64,000 nucleotides of DNA, taken from the NCBI GenBank assembly GCA_020073245.1, contig JAIQFQ010000001.1, positions 101,001 through 165,000 on the forward strand, in the 5' to 3' direction. Below are positions 34,496 to 44,060 of the stretch, in pieces (within the stretch, counting starts at the first letter, position 1; every line of letters starts with the position of its first letter). The translations under genes were made by a program, and so were the position numbers. This DNA is from Terriglobia bacterium. Its GTDB lineage: Bacteria > Acidobacteriota > Thermoanaerobaculia > Thermoanaerobaculales > Thermoanaerobaculaceae. Below the pieces are notes generated by a model, which worked only from the letters and a program-made list of their open reading frames with translations, had not been told where the DNA came from and ran no database searches.

Positions 34496-36877
34496 TCACA
34501 CCTCGCGGTAGCGGCGGAGCTGCTCGGCCATCGCCGCCAGGCGCGCCGCGCAGCGGCCAAGCACGCTGTCCGGCGCATAGGCTCCGTCCGGCCCGCGGGC
34601 GCCGGCCGGCGTGCCCATGAGCAGCTCGATCCCCTCCTCGATGCAGCTGACGGAGTAGATGTGGAACCTCCCCTTCTCGACCGCCGTCACGACCTCGGGG
34701 TCGAGCTGAAGGTCGGCGACGTTCGCGTCCGGGATGAGCACGCCCTGCGTGCCCGACAGCCTTCTCTGCGCGCACAGCGCGAAGAACCCCTCGACCTTCT
34801 CGTTGACCCCGCCGATCGCCTGCACGCGGCCGTTCTGGTCCACCGACCCCGTGACGGCGAGGTCCTGTCGGATCGGCACGCCCGAGAGCGCAGAAAGAAT
34901 CGCGTAGACCTCGGTGGAGGACGCGCTGTCGCCGTCCACACCGCCGTACGACTGCTCGAACGCGATCGAGGCGCTCATCGACAGCGGCATCTCCCCCGCG
35001 AACGTTCCCCGCAGGAACCCCGACAGGATCAACACGCCTTTGTCGTGCGTCGGCCCGGAGAGGTGCGCCTCCCGCTCGATGTTGACCACCCCCTCGCGCC
35101 CGAGCGCGACGCGCGCCGTGACCCGTCCCGGCAGACCGAATGCGTGGTACCCGAGGTCGTACACCGCCAGGCCGTTGACCTGCCCGACCACCGCCCCCGA
35201 GGTGGACACCACCAGCACGTCGTCGAGCATCATCTCGGTGAGCTTCGTCTCGGGGAGCGAGTGGCGGTCGCGGCGCTCCAGCACTGCCGCGCGGATGTCC
35301 TCGCCGTGGACGGCCCGCCTGTTCTGTCCCCGCGCCAGGTACGCCGCCTCGCGGAGGATGTCCGCCACGTCCGAGAAGCGGGCTGAGATCCGCTGGCGGT
35401 TGCGGGCGAGCCGCACCGCTTCCTCGACCAGAGCCGTCATGCCTCCGCGATCGAGGTGCAGCAGCTTCTCGTCGCGGATGATTTTGGCCATGAGGGCGAG
35501 GAAGTCGGCCACCTGGACGCGCCCGTTCGGCATCTCGCTGTCGAAGTCGGCCAGCACCTTGAAGATCTTGCGAAACTCCTCGTCGAGCTCGTGCAGCAGG
35601 TCGTAGAGGGCCCGGTCGCCGATCATGATGACCTTGACGTCGATGTCGACCGGCTCGGGCTGAAGGGCCTGCCCGGAGATCGCGAACAGGATGTCGCGCG
35701 GGCGGATCACGACCCGCCGGTAGCGCAGGGCGCGCTTCAGCGCCGGCCACACCCCGGGCTCCGACACCGCGTCGAACGCGTTGACCGCGAGGAAGCCGCC
35801 GTTCGCGCGCAGCAGCGAGCCGGCGCGGATCCGCATGTGGTCGGAGGTGGACTGCAGGTTCTGACCGACCTTCGCTTCGACCGTGCCGAAGAGGTTGTTG
35901 TACGACGGCTCGGTCTCGATGATGATCGGCCGACCCTTTGCGCCGCTACTGTCCACCACCACGTTGACCCGGTATCGCAGGAGCGGGTCGCCGTCGTCCC
36001 CTCCCTTGGCGCTGAAGAGATCCAGGTGCCCCTGCACGTCCGCGAGGAGGTCTTCCAGGAACGGCGCGACGCGGGCGTCCTTGACGCTCCGGGCGACCGC
36101 GCCGAGCGCCTGCCTGAGGACCGGCTCGACCATGCTGCGTCGGAGTTCCTCGGCGCGCGCGACCATCTCCTCGCGCCTTACCATCACCTCGTGAAACGTG
36201 CGTTGTAGCTCCTCGGAGAGCTTTCCGTGGGCCTGCTCGATCGCAGCCGCGCGGTCGCGGTCGAACTTCCCTTCCTCGGCAAGGCTTTGCAGCTTGTCGA
36301 GGGTCACGGGCCTTTCTTCGACAACCGGCAGGATTTCCGGCCGCGTCACCGAACCGACCTGTACCTGCACGAGCGTGAACCCCGCCTCGCGCACGCGGTG
36401 CTCGAACCCCTTGATGAGCTCCTGCTGTTTGGCCTTCAGGTCCTCGAGGGCGAGATCGAGCCGCTTCTGGAACTCCTCCCCCTCGAAGATTCCGGGCAGG
36501 TTGGTCGACAGGTCGCGTAACAGTTTGTCGAGACCGTCGCGCAGCGCGACGCCTCCCCCTGGGGCGAGCCGCAGAAGGCGCGGTTGCTCCGGGCGGGCGA
36601 AGTTGTAGACAAACACGAGGTCATCCGGCGGCGGACCGTCGTCGGCAAGTGGCCGCAGGTGCAGCTCGATCGCGGTCATCCTGCCAGTGCCGGTGAGACC
36701 CGTCACGAACACGTTGAAGCCGAGGGACTGGACCGCGAGCCCGAACTCGAGGGCGCGCACGGCCCGGGCCTGGCCGATGATCCCGCTCGATGGCTCGATC
36801 TTCGCGGTCGTGTCGGCGGGCAGCCACTCTTCGGGGCAGCGCCACCGGAGCTGATCCTTGCCGAGCTCTCGCGTCAT
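34496..36877 (-). CDS. LonB-type ATP-dependent protease
   Basis: 793 residues. An N-terminal AAA-like region uses the variant P loop FVTGLTGTGRMT typical of the AAA_32 branch. A long helical insert (~150-330) is followed by a second AAA part (GGFLAVNAFDAVSEPGVWPA) and a C-terminal Lon S16 domain with the Ser-Lys dyad: DGDSASSTEVYAILSALSGV (Ser near 647) and GGVNEKVEGFFALC (Lys near 692). Cytosolic protein quality control. Start at MTRELG with ggaggggg upstream. A variant inverted repeat separates it from the upstream exporter gene. Confidence 0.92.
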   Translation of the reverse strand: MTRELGKDQLRWRCPEEWLPADTTAKIEPSSGIIGQARAVRALEFGLAVQSLGFNVFVTGLTGTGRMTAIELHLRPLADDGPPPDDLVFVYNFARPEQPRLLRLAPGGGVALRDGLDKLLRDLSTNLPGIFEGEEFQKRLDLALEDLKAKQQELIKGFEHRVREAGFTLVQVQVGSVTRPEILPVVEERPVTLDKLQSLAEEGKFDRDRAAAIEQAHGKLSEELQRTFHEVMVRREEMVARAEELRRSMVEPVLRQALGAVARSVKDARVAPFLEDLLADVQGHLDLFSAKGGDDGDPLLRYRVNVVVDSSGAKGRPIIIETEPSYNNLFGTVEAKVGQNLQSTSDHMRIRAGSLLRANGGFLAVNAFDAVSEPGVWPALKRALRYRRVVIRPRDILFAISGQALQPEPVDIDVKVIMIGDRALYDLLHELDEEFRKIFKVLADFDSEMPNGRVQVADFLALMAKIIRDEKLLHLDRGGMTALVEEAVRLARNRQRISARFSDVADILREAAYLARGQNRRAVHGEDIRAAVLERRDRHSLPETKLTEMMLDDVLVVSTSGAVVGQVNGLAVYDLGYHAFGLPGRVTARVALGREGVVNIEREAHLSGPTHDKGVLILSGFLRGTFAGEMPLSMSASIAFEQSYGGVDGDSASSTEVYAILSALSGVPIRQDLAVTGSVDQNGRVQAIGGVNEKVEGFFALCAQRRLSGTQGVLIPDANVADLQLDPEVVTAVEKGRFHIYSVSCIEEGIELLMGTPAGARGPDGAYAPDSVLGRCAARLAAMAEQLRRYREV

Positions 36878-36908
36878 CTCCGACCCCCTCCCTCCCAGCT
36901 GGCAGTCG

Positions 36909-37021
36909 ACGGTCAAGAGTTGAAAGTCAAGAGCAACGCCAGCAGGGCAGGGCGGCCTCGTCGCCGCCGCCGATCCGGTCTCGTCCTACTTTCGACTTTC
37001 GACTTTCGACTGTCAACTTCC
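36909..37021. repeat. Variant inverted repeat (gaaagtc type), between exporter and lonB
   Basis: ggtcaagagttgaaagtcaa on the left faces tttcgactttcgactttcga and ctgtcaacttcc on the right, again a purine-rich arm against a pyrimidine-rich arm, but with the word gaaagtcga instead of ggaagaggg. The short intergenic run 49705-49740 has related words (cgaaagtccgaaggtccgac). Confidence 0.6.
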
Positions 37022-37025
37022 GGGG

Positions 37026-39575
37026 TCAACGTCCGGCGGGGGATGCGGCACCGGAAACAGGCCTTGGCGGCGGCACGGTTCTCCGCACCACCAGCGGGAC
37101 CAGGACGACCGCGGACACCACCGCGAAGGTGACCCCGAGCGATGCCATCCAGCCCATGCTCTGCAGGCCGGGGTAGTGGGTCATGATCAGCGTCCCAAAC
37201 CCGACGATGGTCGTCAGCGCCGAGAGCACGACGGCCCGCGCCGTCGAGGCGAGTTCCGGGATGCTGGCGCCCTCGCGCACTCGGTGGATCATGTAGATCG
37301 CGTAGTCGCTCCCGACTCCGATCACCATGGTGATCACGAACACGTTGAGCAGGTTGAGCGGGTAGCCGACCGCCGCCATGACGCCCAGCGCCCACAGCAC
37401 GCCCGTGCCGACCGGCAGCAGGCAGATCAGCGCGGATTTCAGGGAGTGCGAATCCCAGAGCAGGAGGCCGAGGACGAGCACGAGGCCGAGCCCTCCGGCG
37501 AGCGCTGCGTCCTGCCACACCGTGCGGCGCAGTCGCTGGGAAACCAGGTTGACGCCGGTGAGGTGGGCCCCGGGAACTTCGCGCACCAGCGCCTCGAGCT
37601 CCGGCGGCGCTTCACGCCGCCACTTCCCAGGCGGCGTGAAGACATTCATCACGGCCGTCACCCCGGCCACGGAAGGGTGGAACGACCGTTCAACCACCTG
37701 CTGAACCGGCGTCCCGCGCCAGACGTCGAGTGACACCGGTCCGGCCGGGCGCATCGCCTCCTCGAGGGTGTCCATCCCCGCCTCGAAGACCGCCGGCACC
37801 AGCCCCGCCTTCTCGAACGCCGCGTCCAGTTCCCGCCTGACCCGGGCCGGGTCGGTCAGGTCCCGGTTGGACGCCAGCCACGCGAGGGCGCGCTCCTGTG
37901 CCACCCGGGGCGGGACGAGGTTGCCGACCGACTCGTATGACGAGACGTCGCCCTGTTCCACCAGGCGGTCGAGTCCTGCAGCGAGCCGCTGGATCCTCTC
38001 GAGCGCGGCTCCCTCGTCGGGCGCCTCCAGGCGGATCATCATCGCGTTGAACGAGAGCCCGAACGATTTCGAGACGCGCTCCTGGACCGCCACGCCCTGG
38101 TTTGAGGGGGAGCGTAAGTTTCTCACGTCGTCGTCGAAGCGCAGGAAAAAGAGCGCTCCCACGGCGCACGCGGTCGCCAACCCGGCAACTCCGAGGACCG
38201 CCCGGGTGTGGCGCTCGGCCCAGGCGAGGATCGGCGTGAGATTCAGCCACGCGGACGGACGTGCCGGTTCCCCGCCCCGGTCGAAAAGCGTGACGAGCGC
38301 CGGCAAAATCAGGAACGCCGACAGCATCATGAACACGATCCCCGTTCCGGTGAGGAGGCCGAACTCCCGCAGCCCGGTGAAACGCGTCGCAAGGAAGGCA
38401 TAGAACGTGCCGACAGTCGTGATGGAGCCGAGCAAGACGGCCGGCCCGGTACGCGCTGCCATAGCCTCAAGAGCCTCCCCGGGCGACAGTCCAGCGAGAC
38501 GGCCCTCCAGGTAGCGGCCGTACGTCACGATCGTGAAGTCGATCCCCAGCCCGACAAGTAGCGCCGAGAACCCGGACGTCGCTGAGTTGAGCTCGCCGAC
38601 CGTCAGCGCCGTGAAGACGAATGTGAGGGCGAGACCCGTCCCCAGCGGCAGGAACGCGTAGTGCGCGGTTGCGAAGCGGCGGTACGCCAGGAAGAACAGC
38701 AGCAGCACCCCGATCACCGACGAGAACGAGTTGGAGACGATGTCCTTTTTGATCAGGGTCGCATCTTCGAGGGCGATGCGGTGGCCCCCACCGATCTCGA
38801 CCGCCGGCACGTCGTCGAGCGCCACGTCGTCGCCCTCCGCCGCCGCCCGGCGGACCTTCGCGATGCGTGCCTCCACGTCGGAGATCAGCGCCCGGTCGAA
38901 GTCGATGTCCTGCGCGGGCCCTTTGGCTTTGGCGAGGAGCAGGACCATGCTGTGGTCGCTGGAGAGGTAGTAGCCGCTCGCGTAGTCAACTTTGAGCGAA
39001 GCCGGCGTCTTGTTGATCCGGGAGAGCAGAAGCGGCAGGAAACCCAACGGGTCGCGCAGCGCGAACTCCTTCGCCACCATTCCCTGCGGCGTGTCGAGCG
39101 CAGCACGGATGTCGGCGGCCCGCGCCTCGAGACCCCGGTCGCTCAAGCGATCCTGCAAAGAGACGAGCCCCTCCGTGTCGAGAAAGAGCACCGCATGGCG
39201 CAGAACCGTCTCTGCGAGCTTGACCGGATCCTCGATGTGGGCCTCGACACGGACGAGGTACGGACTCGCTTTCAGCTCCGTCTCGAGCGCGTCGACGAGC
39301 GCAAAACTGCTCTCCAGGGTATCGTCGCCGGAAACCGGGACCGCCACGAGAACCGTGTCCAGCGAGCCGAAGTCCTCGAGCACTCGCCTGAATTCGCTCA
39401 CCACCGCGTCCCGTTTCGGCATCAGGTTCAGGACGTCGGTCTCGAATTTCAGCCGGGTACCCAGTAAGACTCCGCCGACCATCACCAGGGCGGCCGCGGC
39501 CAGCACCGTCCACGGGTGACGGTGGCCGAACCGCACCAGCGCTCGGGGCACCACACCGGATAGTGGGACGCTCAT
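37026..39575 (-). CDS. RND/MMPL-family exporter (HpnN-like)
   Basis: 849 residues with twelve predicted transmembrane helices in two RND halves, each with a large periplasmic loop. An N-terminal anchor (HPWTVLAAAALVMVGGVLLG) is followed by KFETDVLNLMPKRDAVV, and the second half includes GVGSDYAIYMIHRVREG. The arrangement fits SSD/MMPL hydrophobe exporters such as the hopanoid transporter HpnN; the lipid substrate is inferred only. The start at MSVPLS has gagaggagcg upstream and overlaps the pgsA stop as ATGA. Confidence 0.88.
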   Translation of the reverse strand: MSVPLSGVVPRALVRFGHRHPWTVLAAAALVMVGGVLLGTRLKFETDVLNLMPKRDAVVSEFRRVLEDFGSLDTVLVAVPVSGDDTLESSFALVDALETELKASPYLVRVEAHIEDPVKLAETVLRHAVLFLDTEGLVSLQDRLSDRGLEARAADIRAALDTPQGMVAKEFALRDPLGFLPLLLSRINKTPASLKVDYASGYYLSSDHSMVLLLAKAKGPAQDIDFDRALISDVEARIAKVRRAAAEGDDVALDDVPAVEIGGGHRIALEDATLIKKDIVSNSFSSVIGVLLLFFLAYRRFATAHYAFLPLGTGLALTFVFTALTVGELNSATSGFSALLVGLGIDFTIVTYGRYLEGRLAGLSPGEALEAMAARTGPAVLLGSITTVGTFYAFLATRFTGLREFGLLTGTGIVFMMLSAFLILPALVTLFDRGGEPARPSAWLNLTPILAWAERHTRAVLGVAGLATACAVGALFFLRFDDDVRNLRSPSNQGVAVQERVSKSFGLSFNAMMIRLEAPDEGAALERIQRLAAGLDRLVEQGDVSSYESVGNLVPPRVAQERALAWLASNRDLTDPARVRRELDAAFEKAGLVPAVFEAGMDTLEEAMRPAGPVSLDVWRGTPVQQVVERSFHPSVAGVTAVMNVFTPPGKWRREAPPELEALVREVPGAHLTGVNLVSQRLRRTVWQDAALAGGLGLVLVLGLLLWDSHSLKSALICLLPVGTGVLWALGVMAAVGYPLNLLNVFVITMVIGVGSDYAIYMIHRVREGASIPELASTARAVVLSALTTIVGFGTLIMTHYPGLQSMGWMASLGVTFAVVSAVVLVPLVVRRTVPPPRPVSGAASPAGR

Positions 39576-40117
39576 CGCTCCTCTCCCACGACAAGCTCCC
39601 AGAAGCCGCCGAAGTAGCTGATCAGGGAAGCGACCGTCATCGCCAGCGCCACCCAGAGAGCGGCTTTGGAGAGGAACACCCACTGCCCCAGCTGATAGCT
39701 CACGATCAGCAGAGAGACCGCCACGATCTGGGAGAACGTCTTGAGCTTCCCCCACCAGTTGGCCGCGATCACGACACCCTGCTGGTGGGCGAGGTGCCGC
39801 AGCCCGGAAACCGCGAACTCACGACCGATGATGACCACCACCATCCAGGCCGGAGCAAGGCCGAGCTCGACCAGCGATATGAACGCCGCCGATATCAGGA
39901 GCTTGTCCGCGATCGGGTCGAGCAACGTCCCGGTCACGGTCACCGCCTTGGTGCGGCGCGCGATTATCCCGTCGGCAAGATCGGTCAGGGCGGCCAGGAG
40001 GAAGATCCCGAGCCCCCAGAACTCGCTCCCGGAGAAACGCGTCAAGAGCACCACCACGAGCAGCGGCACCATGAGGATGCGCAGAAAGGTCAGCGAATTG
40101 GGAAGGTTCCACAGCAC
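39572..40117 (-). CDS. pgsA: CDP-diacylglycerol-glycerol-3-phosphate 3-phosphatidyltransferase
   Basis: 181 residues, an integral membrane CDP-alcohol phosphatidyltransferase making phosphatidylglycerophosphate. The family motif DG-x2-AR-x8-G-x3-D-x3-D is intact: LTDLADGIIARRTKAVT followed by GTLLDPIADKLL. Start is GTG with no Shine-Dalgarno; TACAAT at 40139-40144 predicts a leader of about 15 bases. Coupled by ATGA to the exporter. Confidence 0.93.
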   Translation of the reverse strand: MLWNLPNSLTFLRILMVPLLVVVLLTRFSGSEFWGLGIFLLAALTDLADGIIARRTKAVTVTGTLLDPIADKLLISAAFISLVELGLAPAWMVVVIIGREFAVSGLRHLAHQQGVVIAANWWGKLKTFSQIVAVSLLIVSYQLGQWVFLSKAALWVALAMTVASLISYFGGFWELVVGEER

Positions 40118-40138
40118 CGGGTGTCATGTCCCGCTCGG

Positions 40139-40144
40139 ATTGTA
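40139..40144 (-). promoter_or_regulatory. -10 box for pgsA
   Basis: TACAAT on minus places +1 near 40132, about 15 bases before the GTG start. No -35 match. Confidence 0.45.
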
Positions 40145-40437
40145 GCCTAGGCGCCTGTCCGCGTAATGGGGCGAGTCGCGCACGGGGGGCCTGCGGGGCT
40201 CGGGCAAAGCGCGACGAGGAGATCGATCCCGGAGCCACGTCGCCGACGGGCAACGCCGCAGCGCCCGCGGAACCCGGTGCGGGGCACGGCGCCGCTCCAC
40301 CTCCCGCCCGGCGCCTCCGGCCCCAGCACCCCACGCTCGCCGAGGCAGAGCCTCGGCCCGCCGCCTGCGCCCGGAGGGCTGCGGCGGCGCGGGCCATCTG
40401 CCGCGTTGGCGCGCCTTGACCTGCGTACAATGGCGGG
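40145..40437. other. GC-rich intergenic region upstream of pgsA and deacetylase
   Basis: Roughly 290 bases of very GC-rich sequence between two divergent genes. Apart from the two -10 boxes at its ends nothing was recognised; the frames in it have no start signals or family resemblance. Confidence 0.5.
40426..40431 (+). promoter_or_regulatory. -10 box of leaderless deacetylase gene
   Basis: TACAAT with a six-base gap puts +1 on the first base of the GTG start at 40438. No leader, hence no Shine-Dalgarno. Confidence 0.6.
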
Positions 40438-41247
40438 GTGCCCGCACTCGCATCTCTGCTGAGCGCGCTCGTTGTCGCGGTCGAACCGGCAGCGGCCACG
40501 AACATCAACGCCGTCCAGGGCGCGGGTCCGTTCTATGCCCTCACGTTCGACGCCCACGTCGAGGCGGCGGGTGCCGCGGAGTTGCTGGCGCTGCTGCGAG
40601 AGCGGCGCGTGCACGCAACGATCTTCGCCACCGGGCGTTTCGCCGAGTCGTTTCCGGAGCTGCTGCGCCAGGCCGCTCGCGACGGCCACGAGATCGGCAA
40701 CCACACCTGGAGCCACCCCCACCTCACCACCTGGGCCGGCAACCACCGCCACGACACGCAGCCTGGAATCACACGCAGTCGCCTGCAGGACGAGCTGCGC
40801 CGCACCGCCGCCGCGATCGAGGCGGCCATTGGCCACCCGCCGTCACCCTTCTGGCGCGCGCCGTACGGCGAGCACAACGCCGTCCTTCGCGGCTGGGCCG
40901 CGGAGCTGGGCCTCATCCACGTGGACTGGACTCACGCCGATCACGATTCCCTGGATGCTCTCGATTGGGTCGAAGAGCCGGGTACTCGCCGCTACCTTGG
41001 GCCAGAGGCCATGGCGCGTCGGTTGCTCAACTTCGAGCGGAAGACGGGCGTCTCTCTCGCGGGCAGCATCGTGCTGATGCACCTCGGTGCCAGCCGCCCC
41101 GACCTGCCGCTCCTGGAGGCACTGCCGATCGTTCTCGATGAGACGGACATCCGCGGGCTGCGCCCCGTCCCGGTGGGAGAGCTCCTCAACCGGGCCGCTG
41201 GACTGCCCGGCCGTCCAGCTCCCAGCGATCGCGCCGGTGTCCGCTGA
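40438..41247 (+). CDS. Polysaccharide deacetylase (NodB fold)
   Basis: 269 residues with a hydrophobic N-terminal stretch (PALASLLSALVVAVEPAAA) suggesting export. NodB motifs: ALTFDAHVEAAG (~35-46), HATIFATGRF, GHEIGNHTWSHPHL with metal-binding His 89 and 93, and FWRAPYGEHN. The usual TFDDG reads TFDAH, so the second Asp, normally a metal ligand, is Ala. Activity is therefore uncertain. Probable leaderless GTG start. Its C-terminal 62 bases overlap the convergent MBL gene. Confidence 0.85.
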   Translation: MPALASLLSALVVAVEPAAATNINAVQGAGPFYALTFDAHVEAAGAAELLALLRERRVHATIFATGRFAESFPELLRQAARDGHEIGNHTWSHPHLTTWAGNHRHDTQPGITRSRLQDELRRTAAAIEAAIGHPPSPFWRAPYGEHNAVLRGWAAELGLIHVDWTHADHDSLDALDWVEEPGTRRYLGPEAMARRLLNFERKTGVSLAGSIVLMHLGASRPDLPLLEALPIVLDETDIRGLRPVPVGELLNRAAGLPGRPAPSDRAGVR

Positions 41248-42205
41248 GGCGCCGCACCTCGCCCCTGCGCTCCAGCTCCAATATGTGCCCGAGCACCTCG
41301 GAGAACGCAAGAAATGAGCCGAGAAGCGCCACCCGGGGGAAGAGTCGCGTCATGACATCAGAGACCGTGGCGGGGCCGCCCGCGAGCACCTCCCGAACCT
41401 GGGCGGAGCGCCGCGACTGCCTCTCTCCCAGCGCCGCAACCTGCCCTGCCACGTCAGCGATGCATGGGCCGTGCGCCGGCATCAGGAGGCGGAGTCGCAG
41501 CGTCTCGAGGTAGGCGAGCGTCGCTGCGTACGCCGCGAGTGCCTGGAACGGCTCTCCCGGGCGGTCGGGATCGCTGTCGACCACGGCATTGGGGACGCGT
41601 CCGTCGAGGACTGTGTCGCCTGTGATTGCAACTCCCTCACCGCCCAGCTCGAAGCCGACGTGCCCGGGCGTATGGCCGGGCAGGTGGTGCACGCGGATCG
41701 GTCCGTGCTCGTGAGGCAGCTCCTGGCCCTGGACGAGAGGCTCAAACGAGGAAACGCGCCGCGCGGTGCGGTCGAGGGCCCGCAGCCCAGCGAACAGGGC
41801 GAGGCGCCGCGAGACCGACATGCCGGCAAGGCCGAGCTGACACCAGAGCAGACCCCAGCCCCGGTCGAGACGCAGGTTTCGTCGCTCGCCCGGATGTGCG
41901 GCCAGTGACGCACCGAGCCGTATGAATCGCCTTGCGAGACCGAAGTGGTCGTGATGGGCATGCGTGAGGAGCACGCGCCGCACGTCGACCGGTCGCAGCG
42001 AGCGCTCCGCCAGAGCCGCGTTGAGCGCCCGCCACGCCACACCCGTTGCAGGACCGGTATCCACCAGGGTGAGCGGGTCGCCGGTGAGCAGGTAGACCGT
42101 CACAGGTCCGATCGGGTATGGCGTCGGCAGGACGATCGGGACGACCCAGGCAGGCACGGCTTCGCCGATGCATGGGCGCACGTCGCGGGTTTGGCGCCTC
42201 ACCAT
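41186..42205 (-). CDS. MBL-fold metallo-hydrolase
   Basis: 339 residues: LVDTGPATG, the zinc motif THAHHDHFGLA (81-91), HHLPGHTPGHVGFEL, AITGDTVLDG and LMPAHGPCI supply the di-zinc ligands. The C-terminal ~90 residues are helical and resemble the winged-helix extension of LACTB2/RNase Z-type beta-lactamases (TVSDVMTRLFPRVALLGSFL, ILELERRGEVRRL). Cytosolic hydrolase of unknown substrate. ggagcggtag precedes the ATG. It overlaps the deacetylase gene by 62 bases at the 3' ends. Confidence 0.88.
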   Translation of the reverse strand: MVRRQTRDVRPCIGEAVPAWVVPIVLPTPYPIGPVTVYLLTGDPLTLVDTGPATGVAWRALNAALAERSLRPVDVRRVLLTHAHHDHFGLARRFIRLGASLAAHPGERRNLRLDRGWGLLWCQLGLAGMSVSRRLALFAGLRALDRTARRVSSFEPLVQGQELPHEHGPIRVHHLPGHTPGHVGFELGGEGVAITGDTVLDGRVPNAVVDSDPDRPGEPFQALAAYAATLAYLETLRLRLLMPAHGPCIADVAGQVAALGERQSRRSAQVREVLAGGPATVSDVMTRLFPRVALLGSFLAFSEVLGHILELERRGEVRRLSGHRRDRWELDGRAVQRPG

Positions 42206-42284
42206 CTACCGCTCCGAAACCGGGAAACTGGGCGTTCGCGGGGCCCGCGTGGCGCGCATAGTTGTGCGCCGTTGCCCACGGCGG

Positions 42285-44060
42285 TCACCCCCATGACTCG
42301 AACGAGGCTTCCTCCGCGTACATCGTCGCCAGGACCGCCGAGTAGCGCATCTCCACGACGCGGCGCTTGACCTTGAGGGTTGGCGTCAGCACGCCTCCGG
42401 AGATCGTGAACGGGTCGGGTACAAGTCGGAACTTCTTGATCGTCTCGAAGCGTGCGAGATCACGGTTGACCTCGGTCACGACGTCTTGATATGCGTCGAT
42501 GACCTCGGGTCGGTCGAGCAGCGCCTTCAGGTCGGAGATCGGGAGGTTGTGCTTCGTCGCCCAGTCCTGAAGACCCTCGAAGCTCGGCACAATCAGCGCC
42601 ACGATGTACGGCTTGCGGTCGCCGAAGAGCACGGCGTTCTCCACCAGAGGGGACGCGCGGAGCTTGTCCTCGATCGGTTGCGGGGCGACGTTCTTGCCGC
42701 CGGCGGTGACCAACACGTCCTTCTTCCGGTCTGTGATCCGCAGGAAGCCGTCGGCGTCCAGCTCGCCGATGTCCCCGGTCGCGAACCATCCATCAGAACC
42801 CAGCACCGCGGCGGTCCTCTCCGGCTTGTTCCAGTAGCCCCTCATGACGTGCCGCCCTCGAGTGAGCACCTCGCCGTCAGGGGCGATGCGAACCTCGACT
42901 CCGGGGATCGGCGGGCCAACCGTACCGAGCTTGACACGGTCGAACCAATTCACGGCGATCACCGGAGAGGTCTCCGTGAGACCGTACCCCTCGAGCACCC
43001 TGACGCCGATCGCGTGGAAGAACGTCCCCACGAACAACGGCAGGGGCGCGCCTCCAGAGATGCAGAAGCGCACCTTTCCACCCAGCGCGGCCCGGATCTT
43101 GGAGTACACGAGAAGGTCGAACAGGTACCAGCTCGGCCCGCGGCGGCCATGCTTCACGCTGAGGAGCCCCGTGCGGACCGCGCTCCGGAAAATCGAGCGC
43201 TTGAGCCCTCCGCCTTTCGAGATCTCGTGGAAGATCCGGTCATAGACCTTCTCGTAGAATCGTGGGACTGCGGTGAACGTATGAGGACGTATCCGGCGCA
43301 TCGCCTCGCCGGCCTCGAGGATCCCGGAGTACGCGATCGTGATTCCCTTCATGAAGTACGTGTAGTCGATCATCCTCTCGAGGACGTGCGAGAGGGGAAG
43401 AAACGCGAAGCCGATCTCGCCACCGGGCCAGGGCATCACGCTGGAAGCGGATACCACGTCGAACACGAAGTTGTCGTGGGTCAGCATGACGCCCTTGGGC
43501 TCGGCGGTGGTTCCCGAGGTGTACAGCAAGGTCGCCAGGTCCTCCGGTCCGACGCCCCGGCGGCACGCTTCCAGGAAACCGACTGCGTCCGTCTCGCTCA
43601 TCGCCTCCGTGCACGAGGCGAGTGCCAGCACGCCGTTGGGAGGGTTGCCATCGATGAGAATGACGTCCCTGAGCTCGGGGCAGCCGCCGCGGATCTCTTC
43701 GACCTTGGCGAGTTGCTCCCCGTTCTCCACGACGATCGCACGCGCCCCCGAGTCTTCGAGGATCGGCCGCACCTGGCCCGCGAGCAGCGTCGGGTAGACC
43801 GGGACGTCGAGCGCGCCCAGGTGAAGGAGCGCGAAGTCAACGATGTGCCACTCGGGGCGGTCGCCGCACAACAGGGCGACACGGTCGCCCCTTCCGATCC
43901 CGAGCGCCGACAGGCCACGAGCGAGGCCGGCGACGCTGCGCACAACCTCGGGTGCCGGCACCCGTCGGTCGCCACCCGCCCGCGCATCCACGAGCGACGG
44001 AGTCTGGCTTGCCTCTCGCCAGAGTGCGAAAAGGTCCAGGAGCGTACGCGGTTCGCTCAT
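42285..44060 (-). CDS. Long-chain acyl-CoA synthetase (AMP-forming)
   Basis: 591 residues of the ANL superfamily: ATP loop LLYTSGTTAEPKGVMLTHDN, LPLSHVLERM, AVPRFYEKVYDRI (long-chain type), GYGLTETSPVIAVN, DGWFATGDIGELDADGFLRI, DRKKDVLVTAGGKNVAPQPI (hinge and CoA region), and VNRDLARFETIKKF near the C terminus. It activates fatty acids for lipid synthesis or degradation. Start at MSEPRT; ggtgggggtgggg upstream serves as ribosome site. Confidence 0.94.
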   Translation of the reverse strand: MSEPRTLLDLFALWREASQTPSLVDARAGGDRRVPAPEVVRSVAGLARGLSALGIGRGDRVALLCGDRPEWHIVDFALLHLGALDVPVYPTLLAGQVRPILEDSGARAIVVENGEQLAKVEEIRGGCPELRDVILIDGNPPNGVLALASCTEAMSETDAVGFLEACRRGVGPEDLATLLYTSGTTAEPKGVMLTHDNFVFDVVSASSVMPWPGGEIGFAFLPLSHVLERMIDYTYFMKGITIAYSGILEAGEAMRRIRPHTFTAVPRFYEKVYDRIFHEISKGGGLKRSIFRSAVRTGLLSVKHGRRGPSWYLFDLLVYSKIRAALGGKVRFCISGGAPLPLFVGTFFHAIGVRVLEGYGLTETSPVIAVNWFDRVKLGTVGPPIPGVEVRIAPDGEVLTRGRHVMRGYWNKPERTAAVLGSDGWFATGDIGELDADGFLRITDRKKDVLVTAGGKNVAPQPIEDKLRASPLVENAVLFGDRKPYIVALIVPSFEGLQDWATKHNLPISDLKALLDRPEVIDAYQDVVTEVNRDLARFETIKKFRLVPDPFTISGGVLTPTLKVKRRVVEMRYSAVLATMYAEEASFESWG

